Position numbers and translations under genes: made by a program. Below, piece after piece: positions 34,555 through 43,400 of a stretch of DNA of 64,000 nucleotides; position 1 is the stretch's first letter, and every line of letters begins with the position of its first letter. This DNA is from an uncultured Draconibacterium sp. (GTDB taxonomy: Bacteria > Bacteroidota > Bacteroidia > Bacteroidales > Prolixibacteraceae). The notes beneath the pieces were generated by a model that searched no databases, had not been told where the DNA came from, and was given only the letters and a program-made list of their open reading frames with translations. The stretch lies in assembly GCF_963676815.1 (NCBI RefSeq), contig NZ_OY781365.1, positions 4,250,501 to 4,314,500 of the forward strand, read 5' to 3'.

Positions 34555-35694
34555 ATGAATAAAAATGTTTACATCTCATCCATCAGCAAATTTTTGCCCA
34601 ATTCACCCGTCGAAAACGAAGATATGGAACAATATCTTGGTTTGATCAATTCAAAACCGTCAAGAGTAAGGCGTATAGTATTAAAACAAAACGGAATAAA
34701 ATCCAGGTACTATGCTTTGGATAAAAAGCAAAAAATTACCCATACCAATGCAGAGCTGGCATTCCGTTCCATACAGAAATTATTCCCGGATGAAAAAATT
34801 CCGGAAGATATTGATGTATTGGCATGTGCCACAGGTAATCCTGATCAGTTATTGCCTTCCCATGCATCAATGGTTCACGGACTAATGAAAAACAAACCTA
34901 TGGAACTGTATTCCGCTTCGGGAGTATGCCTTACCTGCTTGCAAGCTTTTAAGACGGCTTACCTATCTGTTTTGTCCGGTGTTTCATCAAAAGCAATTTG
35001 TTCTACTTCAGAACTCGCCTCTCCTACGCTTCTATCAAAAAACTACGAAGAAGAGTATGAGCATTGCTCGCAAGTGGGAAAAGATCCATATATGGCTTTT
35101 GAGAAGGATTTTCTGCGCTTTATGCTGAGTGATGGCGCCAGCTCGGTATTACTCTCTGATAAAAAGAGCGAGAATGGAATCTCATTTAAAGTTGAATGGG
35201 TGGAAATGACCTCATATGCCAATGAGCTGCCCACCTGCATGTTTATGGGAGCTGAACTTCGTGAAGATGGTGAACTCACCAGCTGGAAAGAATTTGAAAG
35301 CCGGGAGCTTATCAACCGTTCAGTACTAACCGTCAAGCAGGATATTCGTTTGCTAAAACCAAACATTATCCGTTATTGGGTTGACCACCTGGAATATTGT
35401 CTTGAAAAGTACGATCTAAATCCAGCAGATGTTGACTATGTGATCCCTCATGTCTCATCTATGTTCTTTTACGGAAAGCTTGCTGAGGGGATCGAAGCAA
35501 GAGGTTTAGACCTTGGGACGAACAAGTGGTTCACCAATCTTACTGAAATTGGAAATATAGCTTCTGCTTCAATTTTTGCTGCGCTGGATGATTTATGCAA
35601 AACAGAGATGTTAAAAGTAGATGATAAGGTTTTACTACTAGTACCTGAAAGTGGACGTTTTTCTTATGGAACGGTTTTATTGACCGTAAAATAA
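34555..35694 (+). CDS. DarB-like ketoacyl-ACP synthase III
   Basis: The 379-residue thiolase-fold protein resembles the DarB group that joins acyl chains in dialkylresorcinol and flexirubin synthesis (SKPSRVRRIVLKQNGIKSRY near residue 33, then HTNAELAFRSI). The usual His and Asn are in VIPHVSSMFF and IGNIASASIF. The nucleophile region is SGVCLTCLQA, with Cys at 125 and 128. DarB relatives carry CCSG here, so which Cys is catalytic is unclear. Neither the aromatase/cyclase partner DarA, nor an acyl carrier protein, nor other pathway genes are present in the window. Only the TetR regulator precedes it, and a recombinase locus follows. Confidence 0.75.
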   Translation: MNKNVYISSISKFLPNSPVENEDMEQYLGLINSKPSRVRRIVLKQNGIKSRYYALDKKQKITHTNAELAFRSIQKLFPDEKIPEDIDVLACATGNPDQLLPSHASMVHGLMKNKPMELYSASGVCLTCLQAFKTAYLSVLSGVSSKAICSTSELASPTLLSKNYEEEYEHCSQVGKDPYMAFEKDFLRFMLSDGASSVLLSDKKSENGISFKVEWVEMTSYANELPTCMFMGAELREDGELTSWKEFESRELINRSVLTVKQDIRLLKPNIIRYWVDHLEYCLEKYDLNPADVDYVIPHVSSMFFYGKLAEGIEARGLDLGTNKWFTNLTEIGNIASASIFAALDDLCKTEMLKVDDKVLLLVPESGRFSYGTVLLTVK

Positions 35695-35955
35695 TTGCGA
35701 AATATAAAAGACGAACATTATTTGTAATTAAAGTTAGAAACACAAAAACATTAATAGTTTTATTCAATAGTTGTTTTCCATAAGTTCCTGTAAAAAACAT
35801 ATTGAAGTAAAAGTGGCACAATTTAATTTTTAGAACAATTAAAGACACATAAGGCCTCAGACGGACATAAAAGCACAGCTCTTTTAAGACTTGTGCGAAA
35901 TTATATACGTTTGATATGACTCGATAACCATGATGTTAAATGGTCATATTAAACT

Positions 35956-36141
35956 ATGCAGGAAAACGAAAATAGAAGTATTGAAGAAGCCACAGAAAGA
36001 GTTAAAAAGAGACTCTCATTGGAGAAAATACGTTCTATTCCTAAATACAGAGATTTGACATTTTCCGATTATGAAAAGCTTATTAAAGATTCGGAAACGA
36101 TGGCATTGCTAATACTGAAAGCCTTTATGTTGAAAAAATAA
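35956..36141 (+). CDS. Small hypothetical protein upstream of recombinase
   Basis: This charged 61-residue protein (KYRDLTFSDYEKLIKDSETM) has no recognised domain and is predicted helical. It lies 70 bp before the serine recombinase on the same strand and could be an accessory such as a directionality factor, though that is a guess from position only. Composition is protein-like. Confidence 0.45.
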   Translation: MQENENRSIEEATERVKKRLSLEKIRSIPKYRDLTFSDYEKLIKDSETMALLILKAFMLKK

Positions 36142-36211
36142 CTGCATCAGTATTGGGTATTTTCGTAATTTCAAAGGATTATCATCCCGGTCCTATAAAA
36201 TTCTTCAAGCC

Positions 36212-37870
36212 ATGAATGATTTAAGCCTGTTCAAACAATTTGCTCCACAAATTCCTGAGAAATTTCAGGAGGGAAACAACGCCGTAATTTACACACGAGT
36301 TTCATCAGCTGACCAAGAGGATAATACCAGCCTTGCCTCACAAAAAAGATATTGCGAGATGTACGCGAGCAAACGAGGTTTAAATGTGGTTGGTTATTTT
36401 GGTGGTACGTACGAATCGGCAAAAACGGATGACAGGAAAGAATTTAATCGGATGCTAACTTTTGTAAAGAGGTCTAAGAATGTCAGTTATGTAATTGTTT
36501 ATTCCTATGAAAGATTCTCTCGTTCAGGAATTAATGGGGCATCAATTGCTGATGAACTACTAAAAAAATACGGAGTAATAACTTTAGCTACAACTCAGGA
36601 GCTTGATCCAACAACACCATCTGGTTCTTTCCAGCAAAAAATACTTTTCCTTTTTGGGCAAATGGATAATGAGCTCAGGCGTGATAAAGTTGTAACAGGA
36701 ATGAAGGAGTTATTGATGAAAGGCTACTGGTTATGGGCTGTGCCGCGTGGATATGAGGATTTGAACAAGGGGAGGGCGATCGAAAGAAAACTTGTTATAA
36801 GTGGAGAAGGAAAGATTCTTAAGAAAGCCTTCGAATGGAAAGCATATACGGAAATGACGAATGTCGAGATTACAAAACGTGTGAACCAGATGGGGGTTAG
36901 TATCTCAGAAAAACGTTTATGTAGCATGTTTTCGAATCCATTTTATTGTGGACTTATTGTTAGTAAAATGATTCCGGGGCAAGTTATAAAAGGACATCAT
37001 CAGCCTTTAATCTCACAGGATTTATTTCTCGCAATTCATGATATTAGAGGTGAAAGTACGAGGTACGGTTTTGTACACGATAAAAACAATGAAAATCTTC
37101 CGTTGAAAGTGTTTACTAAATGTGAAAAATGTGGTTTGGCAATGACTGGATATTTGGTTCATAAAAAGGGTTTGTACTATTATAAGTGCCGAACAAAAGG
37201 ATGTAAAGTTAACCGGAGTGCAAAGTCCATACATGAATTATTTAGGAACACTCTAGAAATCTTCCAAATTGGGAGAGAGGAGCTTGGGATAATTAAAGTT
37301 CAGTTGGAGGAACAGATGGCTGGTTTTTTTAAAACGGAGCTGCAGGATGCAAAAAACTTGAAAGTGAAGCTAAGTGAAACTAGAAATAAGCTTGAAACGA
37401 TAGAGGAGCGTTTTGTTATTGGAGAAATTAATAGACAGTTATATGACAAATTTAGATCAAAATATGAAAAAGAATGTTTTGAAATTGAAATAGAATTGAG
37501 CAAAGTTGGTGGCTATAGTTCGAACCTCCAAAAAGTTATAAACTATGCTGTCGATTTATGTCAAAATCCCTTGAAAATATGGGATTCTAGTGATTTAACC
37601 GGGAAACGGGCCTTTCAGAAGTTGTTATTTCCCGAGGGGATTTATTATAACCGAGAATTGGACATAGTTCGAACCACAAGAATAAATTCGTTTTTTTCTC
37701 CAATCCCTGGAATGGCGCAGGTTTTAGGAGGGAATAAAAAAAGGGATTCCCTCAAAACTGAAGAAATCCCCGCTTTGGTGATCCCACCGGGATTCGAACC
37801 CAGATCGCAAGAACCGGAATCTTGTATTCTATCCATTGAACTATGGGACCGGTATTGGCAGCAAAAGTAA
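36212..37870 (+). CDS. Large serine recombinase (site-specific integrase)
   Basis: The protein has up to 552 residues. The resolvase domain begins AVIYTRVSSADQED (catalytic S31) with SYERFSRSGINGASIADELL. The recombinase domain follows (about 165-280, GMKELLMKGYWLWAVPRGYE), then a zinc ribbon (CEKCGLAMTGYL, YYKCRTKGC) and a coiled coil (about 370-420). This is the architecture of phage- and transposon-type large serine integrases. The frame does not stop at its natural end but runs antisense through the tRNA-Arg gene, so the last 30-odd residues (from ALVIPPGFEPRSQEP on) come from the tRNA locus. Such a join is what integration next to a tRNA gene would leave. Confidence 0.87.
   Translation: MNDLSLFKQFAPQIPEKFQEGNNAVIYTRVSSADQEDNTSLASQKRYCEMYASKRGLNVVGYFGGTYESAKTDDRKEFNRMLTFVKRSKNVSYVIVYSYERFSRSGINGASIADELLKKYGVITLATTQELDPTTPSGSFQQKILFLFGQMDNELRRDKVVTGMKELLMKGYWLWAVPRGYEDLNKGRAIERKLVISGEGKILKKAFEWKAYTEMTNVEITKRVNQMGVSISEKRLCSMFSNPFYCGLIVSKMIPGQVIKGHHQPLISQDLFLAIHDIRGESTRYGFVHDKNNENLPLKVFTKCEKCGLAMTGYLVHKKGLYYYKCRTKGCKVNRSAKSIHELFRNTLEIFQIGREELGIIKVQLEEQMAGFFKTELQDAKNLKVKLSETRNKLETIEERFVIGEINRQLYDKFRSKYEKECFEIEIELSKVGGYSSNLQKVINYAVDLCQNPLKIWDSSDLTGKRAFQKLLFPEGIYYNRELDIVRTTRINSFFSPIPGMAQVLGGNKKRDSLKTEEIPALVIPPGFEPRSQEPESCILSIELWDRYWQQK
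37736..37769 (-). terminator. Terminator of tRNA-Arg
   Basis: On the minus strand, just after the tRNA, GGGATTTC and GAATCCC pair and a run of seven T follows. It lies inside the recombinase reading frame on the other strand. Confidence 0.65.
37776..37850 (-). tRNA. tRNA-Arg (CCG)
   Basis: On the minus strand the gene begins GGTCCCATAGTTCAATGG and folds as a full cloverleaf. The acceptor GGTCCCA pairs with TGGGATC, the anticodon stem is CAAGA/TCTTG with loop TTCCGGT (anticodon CCG), the T arm holds GGTTCGAATCC, and CCA is encoded at the 3' end. It overlaps the 3' end of the serine recombinase frame on the opposite strand. Confidence 0.95.
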
Positions 37871-37968
37871 CAAAATTCCCGAATGTGTGTAAGCGAATTG
37901 CAAGTTAGCTTTGCAATAAATGTTGATAAATTGGACCATTTCATTTATCGCACATTTTTTTATATCGC

Positions 37969-37976
37969 TACATTTG
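37969..37976 (+). promoter_or_regulatory. Promoter -7 element TACATTTG for HD operon
   Basis: It matches the Bacteroidota -7 box TAnnTTTG and lies 13 bp before the start of the HD gene. The upstream -33 region is T-rich but without a clear TTTG. Confidence 0.45.
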
Positions 37977-37989
37977 TCGACATAAAGCT

Positions 37990-38778
37990 ATGAATATGGA
38001 GGAGAGAATTGGACTGGCAATTAAGGAGTTTAACAATTATGTTGATTCTTTTACAGGACTTAGCGACGATCAGGTTAAAAACTTTGAAATAAAGAAAAAT
38101 CATTCATTTCGTGTTGCCGATCTTGCATTAATGTTGGCAAAAAACATGGAGCTTAACGAAACAGAAGCGCAACTGGCTTATTTGATCGGATTATTTCATG
38201 ATGTTGGAAGGTTTAAGCAACTAAAAGAATACAACACCTTTAATGATGCAAAATCAGTAGATCACGCTGAACTAGGAATTGAAGTAATTCGGGAAAATAA
38301 ATTTTTTAATGACCTGGAGAATGCTCAGGTTGAACTGATTTTATTGGCCATTAAGCAGCACAATAAATTGGGGTTGGAAAAATCGTTGACCGATAAGGAG
38401 CGACTGTTTGCCAAACTTATCAGAGATGCGGACAAACTGGATATTTTGCGTGTTATAACCGATTATTATGCCAATCCTAAAGCCGAGGCAAATCATACAT
38501 TAACATGGGAAATGCCCAAAGGAGGGAAGGTGTCGAACGATGTTTCAAAGCAAATTTTAAAAGGAGCATTGGTGTCGAAAGAAAGTATAACAAACGAACT
38601 AGATATAAAGGTGATGCAGCTTTCATGGGTTTACGACTTTAATTACCGTTCTTCATTCGAGTTAATGATGGAAAAACGTTACCTTGAAAAGATTTATAAT
38701 TCAATGCCTAAAAGCGATGTGGTTATTGAAATCTACCGAAAAGTAAAAGTATTTGTTGAAAATAAACTGATTGCCTGA
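37990..38778 (+). CDS. HD-domain phosphohydrolase
   Basis: The 262-residue HD superfamily protein has metal ligands in NHSFRVADLA (H38), LIGLFHDVGRF (H70, D71), and LIRDADKLDIL. HD proteins hydrolyse nucleotide or sugar phosphates; the substrate here is unknown. The stop codon overlaps the start of yjbQ by one base (TGATG), and a BFD-like gene follows, so the three are co-translated. The second Met (codon 3) is an equally good start given the close promoter. Confidence 0.85.
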   Translation: MNMEERIGLAIKEFNNYVDSFTGLSDDQVKNFEIKKNHSFRVADLALMLAKNMELNETEAQLAYLIGLFHDVGRFKQLKEYNTFNDAKSVDHAELGIEVIRENKFFNDLENAQVELILLAIKQHNKLGLEKSLTDKERLFAKLIRDADKLDILRVITDYYANPKAEANHTLTWEMPKGGKVSNDVSKQILKGALVSKESITNELDIKVMQLSWVYDFNYRSSFELMMEKRYLEKIYNSMPKSDVVIEIYRKVKVFVENKLIA

Positions 38779-39188
38779 TGCAGCAAATCATAACAGTATC
38801 TACACCAAATCATAATATTTTAGTTGATATTACTCGTAACGTTGAGCAAGTTGTAATGCAAGCTAAAATAAAGTGTGGTATTGTTAATGTATATGTGCAG
38901 GGAGCAACTGCCGGAATTATGATTCAGGAGAATTGGGATGACTCGGTGCAAAACGATGTGATTAGCCTGATGAAAAAATTAATTCCAGCCGGAGTTTGGG
39001 AGCACGATGCACAGGATAACAATGGCGACTCGCACCTAAAAGCCGGAATTGTAGGACCAAGTGAAACCATCCCTATTATTAATGGAAAAATGGGCCTTTC
39101 TACCTGGCAAAATATTTTTTTATGCGAATTTGATGGTCCAAGAGACGAGAGAAATATCGTGGTAACTCTAATTAATTCTGAGATATAA
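38778..39188 (+). CDS. yjbQ: YjbQ family (UPF0047) protein
   Basis: The 136-residue YjbQ-type protein has GIVNVYVQGATAGIMIQENW, then the conserved EHDAQDNNGDSHLKAGIVGP and the acidic tail LCEFDGPRDERNIVV. Family members have weak thiamine-phosphate synthase activity and their real role is unclear. It is the second gene of the HD-yjbQ-BFD operon, with one-base stop/start overlaps on both sides. Confidence 0.87.
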   Translation: MQQIITVSTPNHNILVDITRNVEQVVMQAKIKCGIVNVYVQGATAGIMIQENWDDSVQNDVISLMKKLIPAGVWEHDAQDNNGDSHLKAGIVGPSETIPIINGKMGLSTWQNIFLCEFDGPRDERNIVVTLINSEI

Positions 39189-39403
39189 TGGCAAACAGAT
39201 TGGTATGTATGTGCAATTTTGTAGATGAAACGGAAATAAAAAAGCTGTTAGAAAAAGGCGCCGATTCTACTTCTCAGATTCAATCCTTAACGCGTGCCGG
39301 AACATCATGTGGCCGATGTTTACCAGTTATCGATGATTTAGTAGAGAGGTATTTAAAAACAAAACCCAAGCCCCAGCAAGGAAAGCTGCGACTCGGGTTC
39401 TAA
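39188..39403 (+). CDS. BFD-like [2Fe-2S]-binding domain protein
   Basis: The 71-residue protein has the BFD pattern: CMCN near the N-terminus and GTSCGRCLPVI, giving four Cys for one [2Fe-2S] cluster. Single-domain BFD proteins act in electron transfer to bacterioferritin or nitrite/sulfite enzymes. It ends the HD-yjbQ operon. Its 3' end forms part of the terminator hairpin. Its last 84 bp were copied with the downstream adhesin locus to 54955-55041. Confidence 0.85.
   Translation: MANRLVCMCNFVDETEIKKLLEKGADSTSQIQSLTRAGTSCGRCLPVIDDLVERYLKTKPKPQQGKLRLGF
39363..39399. terminator. Bidirectional terminator between BFD and porP-like genes
   Basis: AACCC and GGGTT with inner CAGC/GCTG pair. T-rich runs follow on both sides (TTTTGTTTTT on the minus strand; the plus side has ATATTTTTTTT 15 bp on). 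Confidence 0.6.
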
Positions 39404-39425
39404 ACACAACATAAAAATATTTTTT

Positions 39426-40400
39426 TTAGAAGTATCTTGGCGATACCACTCTTTCTTTTTTAAACTTGAGTTCGTAAGATATCATTACCTCGTGGGTACC
39501 ATTGTTGTAGTTCTGCAGGTTTGTAGTAGAAAAATCGATGGCATATCCCAAACGAAGTTTCTCGGCAAACAAGAACTGCGCAATAAAGCCGTAAGAGTCA
39601 CCCGATCGCCACATTGCTCCCAGCCACAGTTTTTCTTTAATCAGGAAGTTACCGGATAAATCGAACTGTACTGGCGTACCTGTTTCTGAAGTAAACGAGG
39701 CTTTTGTTAAAGCGGTAGGTTTAAACTTCACATTTTCCCCCAGGTCGAACACGGCCCCGGCCGTTAAGAAGTAGTGACGCATTTGCGCTTCTACCGAAAA
39801 GTTATCGTAATCACTATCGAACGTACTGTTCACTATTCTTGGTATCGAGAACCCGAGGTAAGCCCTTTTTGTGTATAAAAATGCCCCAACGCCAAAGTTT
39901 GGTTTTAGTTTCGAGTCAATTTCGCCAAGAAAGGAAGGATCCCCCGGATCGAGAATGTTGTGCAGCGCCAGGTTGTGTGAGTAATTTGTAAATCCACCTT
40001 TTAGTCCCAGTCTCAGGTTCAGTGTTTCGCTAAGCGGCACGAGATAGGAATAATCGGCATACATATACAAGCGTTTAACGTATTGCACTTTATCGCTGAT
40101 CAAGTTGAGTCCCAGAGCCACTCTTTCGTTTTTTAGTGGCGCCTGGAATGAAAAAGAATAGGTTTCGGGTGCCCCGTCGAACCCGGTCCACTGGTGTCGT
40201 CCGAGTAACATAAACCCTACGGATTCCCATGTACCGGCATAAGCCGGGTTAATGGTTTGTGTATTAAACATGTATTGTGTATACATGGGGTCCTGCTGAG
40301 CATTTGAAGTAAATGCAGCTACTACTATTGCCAGAATCCCTAAACCTTTGATTATATTTAATTTTGCTTTCATCATTTTAATTTTTTTCAGATTTAACAT
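39426..40400 (-). CDS. PorP/SprF-family T9SS outer-membrane protein, copy 1
   Basis: The frame is 324 residues. The likely start is MMKAK (codon 9), giving a signal peptide that ends near TSNAQ. The mature protein opens with the PorP/SprF signature QQDPMYTQYMFNTQTINPAY, AGTWESVGFML and GRHQWTGFDGAPETYSFSF, followed by a beta barrel. Proteins of this family are needed to export or anchor the large SprB-like adhesin encoded next to them. It follows the giant gene by 18 bp. The protein is identical in sequence to the copy at 55064-56038. Confidence 0.92.
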   Translation of the reverse strand: MLNLKKIKMMKAKLNIIKGLGILAIVVAAFTSNAQQDPMYTQYMFNTQTINPAYAGTWESVGFMLLGRHQWTGFDGAPETYSFSFQAPLKNERVALGLNLISDKVQYVKRLYMYADYSYLVPLSETLNLRLGLKGGFTNYSHNLALHNILDPGDPSFLGEIDSKLKPNFGVGAFLYTKRAYLGFSIPRIVNSTFDSDYDNFSVEAQMRHYFLTAGAVFDLGENVKFKPTALTKASFTSETGTPVQFDLSGNFLIKEKLWLGAMWRSGDSYGFIAQFLFAEKLRLGYAIDFSTTNLQNYNNGTHEVMISYELKFKKERVVSPRYF

Positions 40401-40418
40401 TCATTAATTATTAATCAA

Positions 40419-43400
40419 TTAATTATTTAGGAATATAGTTCCGGTAATAGCTTCCTGTCCGTTATTGAGATAAAGGATATAGAAGTAGGTAGCAGCGGGC
40501 AGTTTGTCGTTACCAATCTGCATGTCGTGCATCGAAGTTCCGTCCCACCATGCATCTGTGCTTCCCCAGCGTGACACATTACCATAGTTTTCCTGTTCAT
40601 ATATCAGGTTCCCCCAACGGTTAAATATCTCGATTTTCGCGTCCGGATAAACATCTTCAAATAGTTGTTCCCCGGTATCGCAGGTAAACCTCATTTCAAA
40701 GAAATCGTTGTAACCATCCTGGTTTGGCGAGAATCCGTCAGGAATGTTGAGCTCACAACCTTCGGCCTGCTGAGGTCCCGGATCAACCGGAGGTTCGATA
40801 ACATCTCTCCAGTCGCGGATATTATTAGCTGTGTCAGCAGCCATATCCTGAAGCGGAGCATACGAACCAATGGCATTTAATCCGTGTAACCATTCCTGGC
40901 TGGTATCATACGAATCGTAGGCATCATCAAGTCCATCACCGTCCGAATCGGTATATACAATGTCCGTGTCAGCAATTGTATCGTGTGGCATAGCATCCCA
41001 ACCTTCTATCCAGTCTTCAATACCATCACCGTCCGAATCGGTATCCAGGTAGTCAGGTGTTGCGTCGCCATCCATATCAACAGGTTCGTAGTAAATTCCG
41101 TCTCTGTCGTAACGATCGTCCCAACCATCACCGTTTTCATCGGTACCAAGTGGTGGGAAGTAGTCGTATCCCATATCGGTACCGTAAGCATACGAACCAT
41201 ATTGAATACCTTCTTCAATGTTTTGCTGCCACTCGATGTTATCAGGAATACCGTCATTGTCCGAATCAATATCCAGTCGGTCAACAATTCCGTCACCATC
41301 AGAATCCAGTGTTTGCTGGTTCAGGCTGTAGGCCTCTTCATCAACATCAAGAATACCGTCGTCGTCGTCGTCAATATCAATTGCATCGTGTATTCCATCG
41401 CAATCAGTATCGATAAGAACATTTATTGTAACCAGTGCTTCAGAGCAGTCGTTTGTATAAACATCGTGACAAACGGTGTAAGTAAACTGAATAGTTGTTT
41501 CAGTAATCTGCTGGCTGTAATAAGTAAGCTCACCGGTAGTTAAATCAAGCTGAACACCCTGAGGCAGGTTGTTGGCAGTGATTGTAAAGCCAGCGCCTGC
41601 CAGGTTGTCGTTATCCAGAATATTCATTGTGCCGGAAACTTCTCTTCCGTTACAAACTACGATGTCAAGAACATCAGGAGTAGTTTGAATGCTTCCGCAG
41701 TTTGCTTCACCCGATTCAACAGTAACTGTTGCTGTGCATGTAGAAGTGTTTCCGCAGTTGTCAACCACTGTTAATGTTACCTGGTTTGTTCCCAGCTCGT
41801 CGCAAGTGAAATTGTATTGGCTGATAAATATTGTGTCGATACCACAGTTATCAGTCGATCCACCGTTAATATCTTCTGCATTTATTGTTGCCAGTCCACT
41901 TTCGTCCAGCTGAATTGTAATATCGCTGCAAACAGCTGTTGGTGCGATTGTATCCATTACAGTAATAAGCTGTACCTGAGGTTCAGCCTGGTTTCCACAT
42001 TGGTCAGCCAATGTCCATGTGCGTGTAATAATCCATTCTCCGGCACATGCTCCCTGTTCAACAAGGTCGGTGTACTCAGCATTCAGATCATCGCAGCAGT
42101 CATCAGCTTTGTTGGTAACATCACCGGTAGCTTCAACACTAATGTCGTAATTACATTCTGCATCGGAGTAGATTGTAATATCTTCAGGTGCAGTAAATAC
42201 AGGTGCAGTAGTATCGATAATGGTAAATGTTGCGGTTGTAGAAACGCTGTTTCCGCAATCGTCGGTTGCCGTAAAGGTAACGGTGGCAGAACCGGTGTTA
42301 CAACATCCCGGAGTAAGTGCTTCGAAATTGTTGCTCCAGCTAACGCTGCCAAAGCCAGCTTGTGCACTTCCTGTTGTACCATTAGTGGCCAGCCAGTTTT
42401 CAAGTGCATCGGTATTGCCGTTTCCGTCGCATGCAACAGTTAAGTCGCTAGCTTCGTTGGTTAACTCAATAATATCTTCTCTAACGGTTAAGTTAAGAAT
42501 GATAGTACTGTCGCAACCGACATCATTAGTAGTATACTGGCGGTAGGTTCCTGATTCGGTATAAGTTCTTCCATTGAGCGTATATGAATCGCAAACTACC
42601 TGGTTAATCACTTCCTGGGTGCTTTCAAGGATGGTGAGATTTACAGTAATTGTACCGGTACATCCTTCTTCGCTTTCAACTACCTGTGTGTATGTACCAC
42701 TTTGTGTATAAACCGAATCGTTGAGCTGGTACTCATCGCAGGTTGTTACATCAATTGTATCTTCCGGACTATCCAGAACAATCAGGTTGATTGTCAGCGT
42801 GCTGTCGCAACCGTTTACATTGGTTAAATTCTGTATGTATGTTCCTGACTCGGTATATGTTGAGTCGTTAATGGTTACCTGGTCGCATACTGTTCTGCTT
42901 ATTGTTTCGAAAGTACTTTCGATAACGGTCAGCGTTACCGTTACGATGGAGTCGCAACCGTTGATGGTTGAGAACACCACGTCTTTTGTACCTGCAGCAG
43001 TAAAAGTGCTGTCGCCGTAAGTATAAGGCAGTTCGCTGTCGCAGATGGTAACGTCATCTTTGTCAGTATAATCAGGATCAACAAAGATTGTAAATGTCGC
43101 TGAAACAGTATCTGAAGAACAAGAATTCCCAACACCAAATACAACCGTAACCGTACCACCTTCACATAATATTGGTGTTTCGTAGTCTAAGCTAGATGGT
43201 GTTATATTACAATCATTTGAAAGTACATTAAAGCTATCGAGCCACATCGCAAAAGCATGGTTAAGTGCAGCTTGATCACCAAATTCACTATTTATTGCCG
43301 AGAAGTCTTGAGGACCTTCCACGTCAAGCGGATCGGCAGCATTAATTGTAAATGCGGCTCTTACCGTATCGTTTGTGCAGTTGTTGCCGATACCGAAAGT

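Larger units (their letters stand above)
39317..43046. repeat. Segmental duplication, copy 1 (3730 bp)
   Basis: It is near-identical to 54955-58684, with fewer than ten differences noticed by eye, for example at 39325, 41300 and 42979. It contains the 3' end of the BFD gene, the whole porP-like gene and about 870 C-terminal codons of the giant gene. The BFD scrap shows that this copy is the source. Confidence 0.92.

Noticed and set aside
40665..42546. Plus-strand frames opposite the adhesin C-terminus (71 to 208 codons)
   Set aside because: They are shadows of the calcium-binding and HYR-like coding sequence and reappear in the duplicate at 56303-58184 only because the DNA was copied.
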